Source of the DNA: Caulobacterales bacterium
GTDB lineage: Bacteria > Pseudomonadota > Alphaproteobacteria > Caulobacterales > Caulobacteraceae
Reading direction: 5' to 3'
Length of the DNA: 64,000 bases
Assembly (NCBI GenBank): GCA_019510435.1
Contig: JAEKKJ010000009.1
Span: 124,001-188,000 of the forward strand
The translations under genes and the position numbers were made by a program. The notes beneath the pieces were generated by a model, which searched no databases, was not told where the DNA came from, and was given only the letters and a program-made list of their open reading frames with translations. Below, piece by piece: positions 6,982 through 14,440 of the stretch (positions are counted from its first letter, which is position 1; the number at the start of each line of letters is the position of its first letter).

Positions 6982-8214
6982 ATGGACGCCCAGTCGCAAT
7001 GGACCGGCCTGGACGCGCAGCGGCTGGAGCGCATCGGCGAGCACCTGGAGCGCAACTACATCGGCCCCGGCAAGATCGCGGGTTGCCAGGTGAACGTCGC
7101 CCGGCACGGCCACCTGGCCTATTCGCGCAGCTTCGGCCTGATGGACAGCGAGCGCGGCAAGCCGATGGCCGACGACACCATCTTCCGCATCTATTCGATG
7201 ACCAAGCCGATCACCTCGGTGGCGCTGATGACCCTGTACGAGCAGGGCTATTTCCAGCTGAACGACCCGGTCTCGCGCTACGTCCCGTCCTGGAAGGACC
7301 ACCGCGTCTGGGCCTCCGGCGAGGGCGACACCATGGTCACGGAGCCGGCGCACCGGCCGGTGAGCTTCCGCGACGTGCTCTCCCACACCTCGGGCCTGAC
7401 CTATGGCGGCGGCCTGCCGGGCGTCGGCATCCAGCACCCGATCGACCGCATCTACCGCGAGCTGAAGGTGCGCTCGGTGGGCGGCGCGGACACCATGCAG
7501 CAGTTCATGGACAAGCTGGGCCAAGTGCCGCTGCGCTTTCAGCCGGGGACCCAGTGGATGTACTCCCTGGCCACCGACGTCTGCGGCGCCCTGGTGGAGA
7601 TCATCTCCGGCAAGCCCTTCGCCCAGTACCTGCAGGACGTGATCTTCGATCCGCTGGGCATGAAGGACACCAGCTTCTTCGTGCCGCCGGAGAAGGCGGG
7701 CCGCCTGGCCGCCAACTACCAGCGCAATCCGGACAAGACCCTGAAGCTGATCGACGATCCGGCCACCAGCGACTTCACCCGCAATCCGGGCTTCAAGTCG
7801 GGCGGCGGCGGGCTGACGGGGACCAGCGCCGACTACCTGCGCTTCTGCGAGATGCTTCGCCGGGGCGGCGAGCTGGACGGCCACCGGGTGCTGGGTCCCC
7901 GCACCCTCGAGCTGATGCACATGAACCACCTGCCCGGCGGCAAGGACCTGACCCAGCTCGCCCTGGGCAGCTTCTCGGAGACCGCCAACGAGGGCGTGGG
8001 CTTCGGCCTGGGCTTCGCCACCACCCTGGGCCAGGTGGAGACCGCCGGCCTCGGCGCCGGCGACTTCTACTGGGGCGGCGCGGCCTCGACGATCTTCTGG
8101 GTGGACCCCAAGGAGGACCTCTCTGTGGTGTTCATGACCCAGCTGATGCCATCGGGGACGTTCAACTTCCGCGGCCAGCTGAAGAGCATCATCTACTCAT
8201 CGATCATCGACTGA
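6982..8214 (+). CDS. Serine hydrolase of the beta-lactamase (class C / EstB-like) fold
   Basis: This is a 410-residue beta-lactamase-related family protein. The catalytic Ser-Met-Thr-Lys is at residues 72-75 and the Tyr-Ser-Leu motif at 194-196, both expected for class C-like penicillin-recognising folds. There is no signal peptide, so it is probably cytoplasmic and more likely an esterase or D-amino-peptide hydrolase than an antibiotic-resistance enzyme. A GGAGGA ribosome-binding site is well placed before the ATG. Its 3' end overlaps that of the convergent ATP-grasp gene by 11 bp. Confidence 0.87.
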   Translation: MDAQSQWTGLDAQRLERIGEHLERNYIGPGKIAGCQVNVARHGHLAYSRSFGLMDSERGKPMADDTIFRIYSMTKPITSVALMTLYEQGYFQLNDPVSRYVPSWKDHRVWASGEGDTMVTEPAHRPVSFRDVLSHTSGLTYGGGLPGVGIQHPIDRIYRELKVRSVGGADTMQQFMDKLGQVPLRFQPGTQWMYSLATDVCGALVEIISGKPFAQYLQDVIFDPLGMKDTSFFVPPEKAGRLAANYQRNPDKTLKLIDDPATSDFTRNPGFKSGGGGLTGTSADYLRFCEMLRRGGELDGHRVLGPRTLELMHMNHLPGGKDLTQLALGSFSETANEGVGFGLGFATTLGQVETAGLGAGDFYWGGAASTIFWVDPKEDLSVVFMTQLMPSGTFNFRGQLKSIIYSSIID

Positions 8215-9088
8215 GGACGGCGCCGGTGGCGGCGCGCCGCAGGATCGCCTCTGCCTTGCCGACCAGGTGGTCCAGCATGGCGCCCGCCACGTCGATGCCG
8301 GCCGTCTCCTGCGCCTGGGCGAAGTAGCAGGGGAAGTTGGACTCCAGCAGATAGAGCCGACCGCTCTCGTGCTCCAGGATGTCGACGCCGCCCAGCTCGA
8401 CCTCCTGCGCCCGTGCGGCCGCCACGGCGAGCCGCGCCATCTGCGGGTCGGGCTGGTCGGTGTAGTCGCTCGCCTCAGCGCTGGCGGAGGTGCGGAAGTC
8501 GCCCGGATCGGCCACGTTGCGGTAGGCCGCCACGGCGCGCCCGCCCACTACGGTGACCCGCCAATGGACGGCCGGATGCACATAGGCGCTGAGGAACGGC
8601 GACTTGCCCTCGGCGAGCAAGAGGTCGGCCAGGGAATAGAGGGCCGCCGGGGAATCCACCCGCAGAGTGCCGACGCCCCGCGACCAGCCCAGCACCTTGA
8701 CGATCAGCGGATAGCCGCCCAGCCGCTCGGCCGCGGCGTCCAGTCGGTCGCGGGCCGCGTCGAGCAGCGGCAGGGTGCGCGGCGTCGGCAGGCCCAGCTG
8801 CTGGAAGTGCAGCGGGTGGTTCACCGCGTTGAAGAACGGGCCGAGCGGGCGGGTGTAGAAGGTGGCGACGCCGGGATGCACCAGGACCTGCTCGACCAGC
8901 GCGGCCGCCGCGCTGACCGCCGCGCAGTAGAGCATGTCGCCCTCGGCCAGGGCGGGCGCGTCCTCGAACGGGAAGGTGCGGGCGTCCACGGCCAGGAACT
9001 CGACCCCGCGCGCGGCGCTGGCCTCGGCCAGCAGCTGCAGGGTGATCTCGGGGACCTCGTCGTCGACGCAGACCAGCCGCATGCTCAC
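8204..9088 (-). CDS. RimK-like ATP-grasp enzyme
   Basis: This 294-residue protein has the ATP-grasp core. I-V-K-V-L-G-W-S-R-G-V-G-T matches the nucleotide-binding Lys and glycine-rich loop, R-V-T-V-V-G-G-R-A-V-A-A-Y-R-N is the RimK-type strand, and G-G-V-D-I-L-E ... L-L-E-S-N-F-P supplies the Mg-binding Glu/Asn residues. ATP-grasp enzymes join a carboxylate to an amine, thiol or hydroxyl through an acyl phosphate; in graspetide RiPPs they make ester or amide cross-links. Its start overlaps the stop of the 2OG oxygenase gene (ATGA), so the two are translationally coupled. The divergent neighbour encodes a PqqD-like protein with peptide repeats, a plausible substrate. Confidence 0.85.
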   Translation of the reverse strand: MSMRLVCVDDEVPEITLQLLAEASAARGVEFLAVDARTFPFEDAPALAEGDMLYCAAVSAAAALVEQVLVHPGVATFYTRPLGPFFNAVNHPLHFQQLGLPTPRTLPLLDAARDRLDAAAERLGGYPLIVKVLGWSRGVGTLRVDSPAALYSLADLLLAEGKSPFLSAYVHPAVHWRVTVVGGRAVAAYRNVADPGDFRTSASAEASDYTDQPDPQMARLAVAAARAQEVELGGVDILEHESGRLYLLESNFPCYFAQAQETAGIDVAGAMLDHLVGKAEAILRRAATGAVLSR

Positions 9089-9702
9089 GCCTCCAGGACC
9101 ACGCCGGGGATGGCGGGATCGGCCTCAAGGCCGGGCGCGAAGGCCGGCGCCACGGCACGGTCGGCGTAGATGAAGCTGGTGAGGGTGGTCTTCTCGCCGG
9201 CCGCCACCGCCAGACCCTCGTGCCAGGCCAGCGGGTCGGGCCGTCCGTCGGCCCCGTAGTTCATCCACATCGCCAGGCGGCCGCGCCGCGGCTCCAGGCG
9301 CAGGGCCGCGGGCCGCGCGCGGCCGAACCGGGTCTCGCCCCCTTGCGCGGGGCAGGTCAGCCACAGCATCGCCGTCACCACCAGGTGCGCGCCGCTCCAG
9401 GCGTAGCAGTCCACATGGGGCGGATGGCCTTCGCCCGCGTGGTAGCGGCGGAAGCGGAAGGTGTCGCCGAGGAGGTTGGCAAACCCCAGCACCGCCTCCA
9501 GCCGCGCCTGCAGGGCGGTCAGCTCCGGGGCGGCGGCGAGCGGCAGTTCGAAGTGCAGCCCGGTCCCGTCGTGCTGGGCCCCATAAGCCGTCCCCTCGCC
9601 GGCTGCCGCGAGGATCGCCGCGATCTCGTCCTCGTCCAGAAAACCGTCCGCCACGAAGATACGGGCCTCCGAGGCGACGCGGCGAAACCGGATTGTGGAC
9701 AT
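9085..9702 (-). CDS. 2OG-Fe(II) oxygenase (prolyl-4-hydroxylase-like)
   Basis: This 205-residue protein shows the double-stranded beta-helix pattern of 2-oxoglutarate/iron oxygenases: R-Y-H-A-G-E-G-H-P-P-H-V-D-C-Y-A-W, with His-x-Asp as the first two iron ligands, and a distal H-E-G-L-A-V-A-A-G-E-K that fits the third His and the 2OG-binding basic residue. Such enzymes hydroxylate peptide or protein side chains, often Pro, Asn, Asp or Lys. It is the first gene of a two-gene minus-strand unit with the ATP-grasp gene. It lies 84 bp from the divergent repeat-protein gene, so all three may share control. Substrate assignment is inference. Confidence 0.83.
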   Translation of the reverse strand: MSTIRFRRVASEARIFVADGFLDEDEIAAILAAAGEGTAYGAQHDGTGLHFELPLAAAPELTALQARLEAVLGFANLLGDTFRFRRYHAGEGHPPHVDCYAWSGAHLVVTAMLWLTCPAQGGETRFGRARPAALRLEPRRGRLAMWMNYGADGRPDPLAWHEGLAVAAGEKTTLTSFIYADRAVAPAFAPGLEADPAIPGVVLEA

Positions 9703-9786
9703 GGGTCGGCGAACGCTCCTCGGCCCGAATTGTCACGCTTGCCGGGCCTATGTACAGTCCCGCTCTCGCAGCGGATGGAGGCCCCG

Positions 9787-10545
9787 ATGTCACAGTTCCC
9801 AGTCGCCAAGCGTAACCGAACGATCGCCCTGCAAGTCGGTCCCGAGCTCGTCGTCCAGGATCGTTCGGGGCAAGAGCTTGCCCGGCTGGATGCGCTGGAC
9901 GCCTTCCTCTGGGAGTCGGCTGACGGGACCATCGGCGTGCCGGACCTGGCCCGGCGAGCCAGCGAATCGCTCGGCGCTGCGGTCGACCGCGAAACGGTTT
10001 GGTCCGCCCTCGACCGGCTGGCCGACGCCGGCCTGCTGGAACAGCGCGCGACGCCGCCCGGATCGCTGCCGGACGTGTCGCGCCGCGCCATGCTCACCCG
10101 GGCCGGCCTCGGGCTGGCGGGGCTGACCGGCGCCGCCGTGGTCGCCCAGCCCGCCTTCGCCGCGGTCGCCTCCGAGGCCCTGGGCAAGCACGACGCCGCT
10201 GCGAAGCAGAGCGCCGCCTCCGCCGCGCCACGCGAACAGGCCAAGAAGCAGGCGGTGGCCTCCCAGCCGACCCGTGAACAGCACACCAAGGCCATGGCGG
10301 CTCAGCCGACCCGTGAACAGCACACCAAGGCCGTGGCGGCTCAGCCGACCCGTGAACAGCACACCAAGGCCCTGGCGGCTCGCCCGACTCGTGAGCAGGC
10401 CAAAAAGCAGGGCCTCGCGTCTGCAGCTCCGCGTGAGCAGGCCAAGAAGCAGGGCCTCGCCTCGGCGCCCACCCGCGAGCAGCACCGCAAGGCCCTGGCC
10501 TCCGCCCCGGCCCGCGAACAGGCCCGCAAGCAAGGGCTCGCCTGA
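9787..10545 (+). CDS. PqqD-like domain protein with Tat-like segment and eight C-terminal peptide repeats (candidate RiPP precursor)
   Basis: The start at 9787 has GGAGG five bases upstream and gives 252 residues in three parts. Residues ~12-85 look like a PqqD/RRE winged-helix domain (Q-V-G-P-E-L-V-V-Q-D, L-D-A-L-D-A-F-L-W-E-S-A-D-G-T, A-L-D-R-L-A-D-A-G-L-L-E). Residues 97-125 form a Tat-like segment: Ser-Arg-Arg, a hydrophobic stretch and an A-F-A cleavage-like site. Residues 144-252 hold eight repeats of 13-14 residues around Pro-[Thr/Ala]-Arg-Glu-Gln-[His/Ala]-x-Lys. RREs bind leader peptides in RiPP systems, and repeated tails are typical of multi-core precursors. With an ATP-grasp and a 2OG oxygenase opposite, I infer a modified repeat peptide, possibly exported. 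It could instead be an unmodified envelope protein. Confidence 0.7.
   Translation: MSQFPVAKRNRTIALQVGPELVVQDRSGQELARLDALDAFLWESADGTIGVPDLARRASESLGAAVDRETVWSALDRLADAGLLEQRATPPGSLPDVSRRAMLTRAGLGLAGLTGAAVVAQPAFAAVASEALGKHDAAAKQSAASAAPREQAKKQAVASQPTREQHTKAMAAQPTREQHTKAVAAQPTREQHTKALAARPTREQAKKQGLASAAPREQAKKQGLASAPTREQHRKALASAPAREQARKQGLA
10216..10542 (+). repeat. Eight in-frame tandem peptide repeats (39-42 bp units)
   Basis: The repeats occur inside the PqqD-like gene. The Arg of the conserved Arg-Glu-Gln falls at residues 149, 163, 176, 189, 202, 216, 230 and 243. Two unit types are interleaved: a 13-residue type with Gln-His-Thr/Arg-Lys-Ala and a 14-residue type with Gln-Ala-Lys/Arg-Lys-Gln-Gly (the first such unit lacks one or both of these last features). 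Three adjacent 39-bp units near 10264-10380 are almost identical in DNA, which points to recent expansion by slippage or unequal exchange. Confidence 0.92.
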
Positions 10546-10622
10546 CCTGAAGGTCGCCTGCTGACACATCCCTGTCAGCAGGCGCGCCGTATCCAGGGCC
10601 CTCGAAGCCCGAGGGACCGGAC

Positions 10623-11096
10623 ATGGCCTACGACGCCCACGACGACGGACGGCGCGACTTCCACTTCCTCTATGGCCGCTGGCGCGTGGCGCATCGGCGG
10701 CGGCTCGCGCGCGGCGCCGACGACTGGCGGGCCTTCGAAGGGACCAGCTATTGCCAGGGCCTGATGGGCGGCCTGTGCAATGTCGACGAGCACGACATGC
10801 CGGAGGGCGGGCTGCAGGGCCTGACCCTGCGCACCTTCGACCCCCAGGCGGCCCGCTGGTCGATCCGCTGGCTCAACGCCGCCACCGGCGAGCTCCAGCC
10901 GGCCATCTGCGGCCGGTTCGACCAGGGCGTGGGGCGCTTTGAAGGCGAGGACATGGAGGATGGCGCCCCGGTCAAGGTGGCGTATCTGTGGGAGGCGATC
11001 ACCCCGGGCTCGGCGCGCTGGTCGCAGGCCTTCTCCTATGACGCCGGCGAAAGCTGGGAGACCAACTGGATCATGGATTTCACCCGCACTGCATGA
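10623..11096 (+). CDS. Conserved hypothetical protein, DUF1579-like
   Basis: The 157-residue protein has the pattern of a common small family often annotated DUF1579-like: D-F-H-F-L-Y-G-R-W-R-V, F-E-G-T-S, L-R-T-F-D-P-Q-A-A-R-W-S-I-R-W-L and a C-terminal S-W-E-T-N-W-I-M-D-F-T-R. The Trp-rich strands suggest a lipocalin-like or beta-barrel fold that could bind a small molecule. There is no signal peptide. It overlaps the LysE-family gene by 4 bp (ATGA) and so forms an operon with it. The function is unknown. Confidence 0.7.
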   Translation: MAYDAHDDGRRDFHFLYGRWRVAHRRRLARGADDWRAFEGTSYCQGLMGGLCNVDEHDMPEGGLQGLTLRTFDPQAARWSIRWLNAATGELQPAICGRFDQGVGRFEGEDMEDGAPVKVAYLWEAITPGSARWSQAFSYDAGESWETNWIMDFTRTA

Positions 11097-11710
11097 GCGC
11101 CCACCTCCTCTCCCTGGCCTCGCTGTTCGCCCTGGCCCTGGCCACCTCGGTGATTCCGGGGCCGAGCAACTTCCTGACCATGCGGGTCGCCATGCGCGGC
11201 GGACGCGGACCGGCGATCGGGACAGCGCTGGGCACGACGCTCGGCTGCGTGATCTGGTGCGCGGCGGCTGTCACGGGCCTGGCCGCCGTCCTGGCCGCGG
11301 CCCCGTGGCTCTACAAGATCCTGCGGGTCGGCGGCGGGCTCTATCTCGTCTGGTTCGCCGTGGCCCTCTGGCGTTCGAAGGCCGAGGCGCCGTCCGACGA
11401 GGCGCCGCCCGGCGCGGCCCGTGCGGCCTTCCTGCAGGGCCTGGCCATCTGCCTGACCAATCCCAAGTCGGTGCTGTTCTTCGCCAGCGTCTTCTCCGCC
11501 TATGTGGCGCCGGGGACCCCGCTGTGGGTGCATGGCGCGGCCGTGGTGGTGGTGACCCTGACCTGCCTGGCGTGGCAGACCTCCCTGGCGCTGGTGTTCT
11601 CCGGCGTGCGGGCCGCCCAGGCCTATGCGCGGGCGCAGAAGCCGCTGGATCGCGGCGCGGCGGCGCTGATGGGGGCCTTCGGCGCCAGCCTGCTCTGGAC
11701 CGCGGGCTGA
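11093..11710 (+). CDS. LysE/RhtB-family amino-acid exporter
   Basis: This 205-residue membrane protein shows the LysE translocator signature near its N-terminus: S-V-I-P-G-P-S-N-F-L-T-M-R, then G-G-R-G-P-A-I-G-T-A-L-G. About six hydrophobic segments follow, with a conserved L-T-N-P-K-S-V-L-F-F after the central loop. Members export amino acids such as lysine, threonine or homoserine, or other small solutes, across the inner membrane. It is translationally coupled to the upstream DUF1579-like gene. The substrate cannot be assigned. Confidence 0.87.
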   Translation: MSAHLLSLASLFALALATSVIPGPSNFLTMRVAMRGGRGPAIGTALGTTLGCVIWCAAAVTGLAAVLAAAPWLYKILRVGGGLYLVWFAVALWRSKAEAPSDEAPPGAARAAFLQGLAICLTNPKSVLFFASVFSAYVAPGTPLWVHGAAVVVVTLTCLAWQTSLALVFSGVRAAQAYARAQKPLDRGAAALMGAFGASLLWTAG

Positions 11711-11730
11711 GGCGGGCTTAAGTCCGCGCC

Positions 11731-11964
11731 ATGCCCATGTCCCAGCCCGACCTGGAAGCCGCCCTGCGCGAAGGCTTCCCCGATGCCGAGATCGAGGTCC
11801 AGGACCTCGCCGGCGACGGCGACCACTACAAGGCCCGCATCGTCTCGGCGGCGTTCAAGGGCCTGCCGCGCGTGCGCCAGCACCAGCTGGTCTATGCGGC
11901 GCTCAAGGGCCGCATGGGCGGCGAGCTCCATGCCCTGGCCCTGGAGACCAGCGCGCCGGCCTGA
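11731..11964 (+). CDS. BolA-family protein
   Basis: The 77-residue protein carries the BolA fold signature: L-R-E-G-F-P-D-A-E-I-E-V-Q-D, D-G-D-H-Y-K-A-R-I-V-S-A-A-F-K-G and R-Q-H-Q-L-V-Y-A-A-L. The invariant His in H-Q-L-V-Y and the absence of extensions place it near the IbaG/BolA2 subgroup. These proteins partner with monothiol glutaredoxins to hold or pass on [2Fe-2S] clusters. The CGFS glutaredoxin gene lies about 100 bp downstream on the same strand, a classical pairing. An ATG six bases inside (11737) is an equally good start. Confidence 0.88.
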   Translation: MPMSQPDLEAALREGFPDAEIEVQDLAGDGDHYKARIVSAAFKGLPRVRQHQLVYAALKGRMGGELHALALETSAPA

Positions 11965-12063
11965 CGGGCCGCGCGCACTGCGACGCCTCGTCCCCCGCGC
12001 TTGACCCCGCGCCTTGCCGTCCCTAGCTCTTGGACGACGAATTTGCGCCGAAAGGGCGATCCG

Positions 12064-12417
12064 ATGTCCGAAGCCGCTGCCGAAGCCGCCGCCAACCCCG
12101 TCCACGACTGGATCGCCAAGTCCGTGGCCGAGCATCCGGTGATCCTGTTCATGAAGGGCGAGCCCGAGCAGCCCCGCTGCGGCTTTTCGGCGGTCAGCGT
12201 CCAGATCCTGGACCACCTGGGCGTGGAGTTCGTGGGCGTGGACGTGCTGCAGAGCGACGAGCTGCGCGAAGGCATCAAGTCCTTCTCCGACTGGCCGACC
12301 ATCCCGCAGCTCTATGTGAAGGGCGAGTTCGTCGGCGGCTGCGACATCATCCGCGAGATGTTCCAGTCGGGCGAGCTGAAGGCCCTCTTCCAGGACCAAG
12401 GCCTGCTCGCCGCGTGA
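12064..12417 (+). CDS. grxD: Monothiol glutaredoxin, Grx4/GrxD type
   Basis: From the ATG at 12064 the protein is 117 residues. It contains the active site Arg-Cys-Gly-Phe-Ser of monothiol glutaredoxins, followed by W-P-T-I-P-Q-L-Y-V-K-G-E-F-V-G-G-C-D-I, which supplies the glutathione-binding TIP and GGxD motifs. These proteins bind a [2Fe-2S] cluster with glutathione and hand it to targets, often together with BolA. The BolA-like gene lies just upstream. The stop codon overlaps the GTG start of the thioesterase gene. Confidence 0.93.
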   Translation: MSEAAAEAAANPVHDWIAKSVAEHPVILFMKGEPEQPRCGFSAVSVQILDHLGVEFVGVDVLQSDELREGIKSFSDWPTIPQLYVKGEFVGGCDIIREMFQSGELKALFQDQGLLAA

Positions 12418-12833
12418 CCCGGCTGCTCGAACCGCCGGAGGGCCGCCAGGTCTTCCGCCTCGCGTTCGAGCCCACCCCCGCCGACATCGACGAGAACGGC
12501 CACGTGAACAACGTGGTCTACCTGCGCTGGGCGCAGGACATGGGCATCGCCCACTGGCGCTCGCTCGCGCCGCCCGACGCGCAGTCGACCTGGGCCTGGA
12601 TCGCCCTGCGCCACGAGATCGACTACCGCCGTGAACTGAAGCTGGGAGAGACCGCGCAGGGCCGCACCTGGGTGGCGGAGGCGCCCCACGGCCCGCGCTA
12701 CGACCGCTTCATCCGCCTGGACCACCCCGACGGCCAGATGTGCGCCCAGGTCCACACCACCTGGGTGCTGATCGACCAGGCCAGCGGCCGCCCGCGCCGC
12801 GTGCCCGACTGGATCACGGAGATGTTCACCTGA
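12414..12833 (+). CDS. Acyl-CoA thioesterase, 4HBT hotdog family
   Basis: The start is a GTG at 12414 that overlaps the glutaredoxin stop (GTGA). The 139-residue protein has the hotdog-fold pattern of the 4-hydroxybenzoyl-CoA thioesterase group: D-I-D-E-N-G-H-V-N-N-V-V-Y-L-R-W with the catalytic Asp-x-Asn-x-His-Val-Asn element, then I-A-L-R-H-E-I-D-Y-R-R-E and H-T-T-W-V-L-I-D. It hydrolyses acyl-CoA or acyl-ACP thioesters; the chain specificity is not visible. It is coupled to grxD, but no functional link is evident. Confidence 0.87.
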   Translation: MTRLLEPPEGRQVFRLAFEPTPADIDENGHVNNVVYLRWAQDMGIAHWRSLAPPDAQSTWAWIALRHEIDYRRELKLGETAQGRTWVAEAPHGPRYDRFIRLDHPDGQMCAQVHTTWVLIDQASGRPRRVPDWITEMFT

Positions 12834-12878
12834 TGGCGCGCGAGAACCCGCCGCTGCTCCCGCAGGTTTGAGGCCCGC

Positions 12879-14006
12879 ATGCCGACGCCCACAGTCACCG
12901 TGCCCGCCGCGCTGTCGTTCATCCCGACCTGGATGTTCGGCGTGTTCACGATCGCCGCGACCCTGGCGGTCACCCTCGCCTTTCACGAGGTGGTGGTGCG
13001 GACCCTGCGCAAGGGCCTGGCGCATCGGGGCGACTTCGCCCGCTCGCTGGTGGTCCGCACCCGCTCGCCCAGCCGCTTCGCCCTCCTGGTGGCGGCGCTC
13101 AGCTGGTCGCTGAAGGTGGCGCCGGTCCCGCCGGGCCTGGAGCGCACCCTGCAGCATGTGCTGCTCATCGCGATCATCGTGCTGATCGGTTGGGCCGTGC
13201 TGACCGCCGTCGACATCGGCACGGCGCTCTACATGCGGCGCTTCAAGCTGGACGCGACCAACAACCTGCACGCCCGCAAGCTGATCACCCAGACGCGGCT
13301 GCTGCGCCGCGCCCTGAACGCGGTGGTCATCCTCGTGACCCTGGCCCTGGCGCTGATGACCATCCCGGGGGTCAAGCAGGTGGGCGTCAGCCTGCTGGCC
13401 GCGGGCGGGGCGGCCGGGATCATCGTCGGCCTGGCGCTGCAGCCGGTGCTGTCCAACCTGATGGCCGGCGTCCAGATCGCCTTCACCCAGCCGATCCGCA
13501 TCGACGACGCGGTGGTGGTGCAGAAGGAGTTCGGCCACGTCGAGGAGATCGGCTCCACCTATGTGGTGATCCGCCTGCCCGACGAGCGGCGGATGATCGT
13601 GCCGCTGAAATTCTTCCTGGAGCAGCCGTTCGAGAACTGGACCCGCGAGTCCTCGGACCTGACGGCCGATTTCAGCATGCTGGTGGACCAGCGGGTCCCC
13701 GTCGACCGCCTGCGGGCGCACATCGAGGCGGCGGCGAAGGAGAGCCCGCTGTGGGACGGCCGGCTGGCCAAGGTGCTGGTCAACGACATCCGCGAGCGGT
13801 CGCTGGAGGTGCGCTGCCGGCTCAGCGCCGCCAGCTCGGCCGACGCCGGCGAGCTGCGCAGCCTGATCCGCGAGAAGACCCTGGCCTGGCTGCAGGCCGA
13901 GTTCCCCGCCAGCCTGCCGCGCAACGGCGTCGAGTTCAGCGCCGACGAAAGCCAGCGCGCCGAACTGGGCTCACGGACCGCGCCAAGCGACCAGCGGGTT
14001 CAGTAG
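12879..14006 (+). CDS. Small-conductance mechanosensitive channel, MscS family
   Basis: This 375-residue protein has several N-terminal hydrophobic helices and then the MscS pore helix. The pore helix is Gly/Ala-rich (L-L-A-A-G-G-A-A-G-I-I-V-G-L-A-L-Q), followed by L-S-N-L-M-A-G-V-Q-I-A-F and P-I-R-I-D-D-A-V-V-V of the beta domain, and a cytoplasmic vestibule domain. It releases solutes on hypo-osmotic shock. Its last 36 bp overlap, tail to tail, with the convergent lipoprotein gene. Confidence 0.9.
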   Translation: MPTPTVTVPAALSFIPTWMFGVFTIAATLAVTLAFHEVVVRTLRKGLAHRGDFARSLVVRTRSPSRFALLVAALSWSLKVAPVPPGLERTLQHVLLIAIIVLIGWAVLTAVDIGTALYMRRFKLDATNNLHARKLITQTRLLRRALNAVVILVTLALALMTIPGVKQVGVSLLAAGGAAGIIVGLALQPVLSNLMAGVQIAFTQPIRIDDAVVVQKEFGHVEEIGSTYVVIRLPDERRMIVPLKFFLEQPFENWTRESSDLTADFSMLVDQRVPVDRLRAHIEAAAKESPLWDGRLAKVLVNDIRERSLEVRCRLSAASSADAGELRSLIREKTLAWLQAEFPASLPRNGVEFSADESQRAELGSRTAPSDQRVQ

Positions 14007-14354
14007 CACCAGCCGGTCCTGCGGCGAGGCCCCAAGCTCGGCCCAGGTGAAGGCCAGGTCGGTGCGGCCCACGGCGAAGGACCTGCAGGGATCGACCCGC
14101 TTGCGGGCGAAGGCCAGGCTGACGGCCCCCGCTCCGTCACGCGTCGCATAGACCGCGAAGTCGGGCTTGGCGGTGCAGCCGCTGGAGGCGACGCTGATCG
14201 TCAGGCCGTCGCGCGTGGCGTCGGCGCGGTAGATCGGCTCCAGTTCGGTGAACGGCGCCGGCGCCGCGGTGACGGCGCGCGGCGGCGTCTCGGCGCAACC
14301 CGCCAGCGCCATCGCGCCCGCCCCCGCCGCCACCAGGAATCCCCGCCGATCCAT
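13971..14354 (-). CDS. Small lipoprotein, unknown function
   Basis: Starting at the ATG at 14354, the protein is 127 residues. Its N-terminus combines a twin-arginine-like M-D-R-R-G-F-L-V-A-A with a lipobox, A-L-A-G-C, so it is predicted to be lipidated and anchored in the envelope. The mature part has two Cys (S-S-G-C and D-P-C) that may pair. No family is recognised. It overlaps the 3' end of the MscS gene on the other strand and lies just downstream of the rpsD terminator. Confidence 0.65.
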   Translation of the reverse strand: MDRRGFLVAAGAGAMALAGCAETPPRAVTAAPAPFTELEPIYRADATRDGLTISVASSGCTAKPDFAVYATRDGAGAVSLAFARKRVDPCRSFAVGRTDLAFTWAELGASPQDRLVLLNPLVAWRGP

Positions 14355-14385
14355 GCGCCGACTTCGCCACAGGCGCGGCCAAAGC

Positions 14386-14412
14386 AAAAGGCCCCGGGTT
14401 TCCCCGAGGCCT
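14386..14412 (-). terminator. Rho-independent terminator of rpsD
   Basis: Read on the minus strand, a GC-rich hairpin (CCTCGGGG, loop AAA, CCCGGGG/CC) is followed by TTTT, about 30 bp past the rpsD stop codon. This is a classical intrinsic terminator. Confidence 0.85.
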
Positions 14413-14440
14413 TCGCAAGGCTTGTCGATGTCGGCGCCGG

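Noticed and set aside
6304..7929. A 541-codon minus-strand open frame covering cinA-like and serine hydrolase genes
   Set aside because: It is antisense to the clear beta-lactamase-fold gene and out of frame with the CinA-type gene; the translation is His/Arg/Gly-rich with no domain, as expected for a shadow frame in GC-rich DNA.
10216..10542. The peptide repeats as a sequencing or assembly artefact
   Set aside because: The units differ by several substitutions each, keep the reading frame throughout and end at a normal stop codon, so the array is a real coding feature even if copy number varies.
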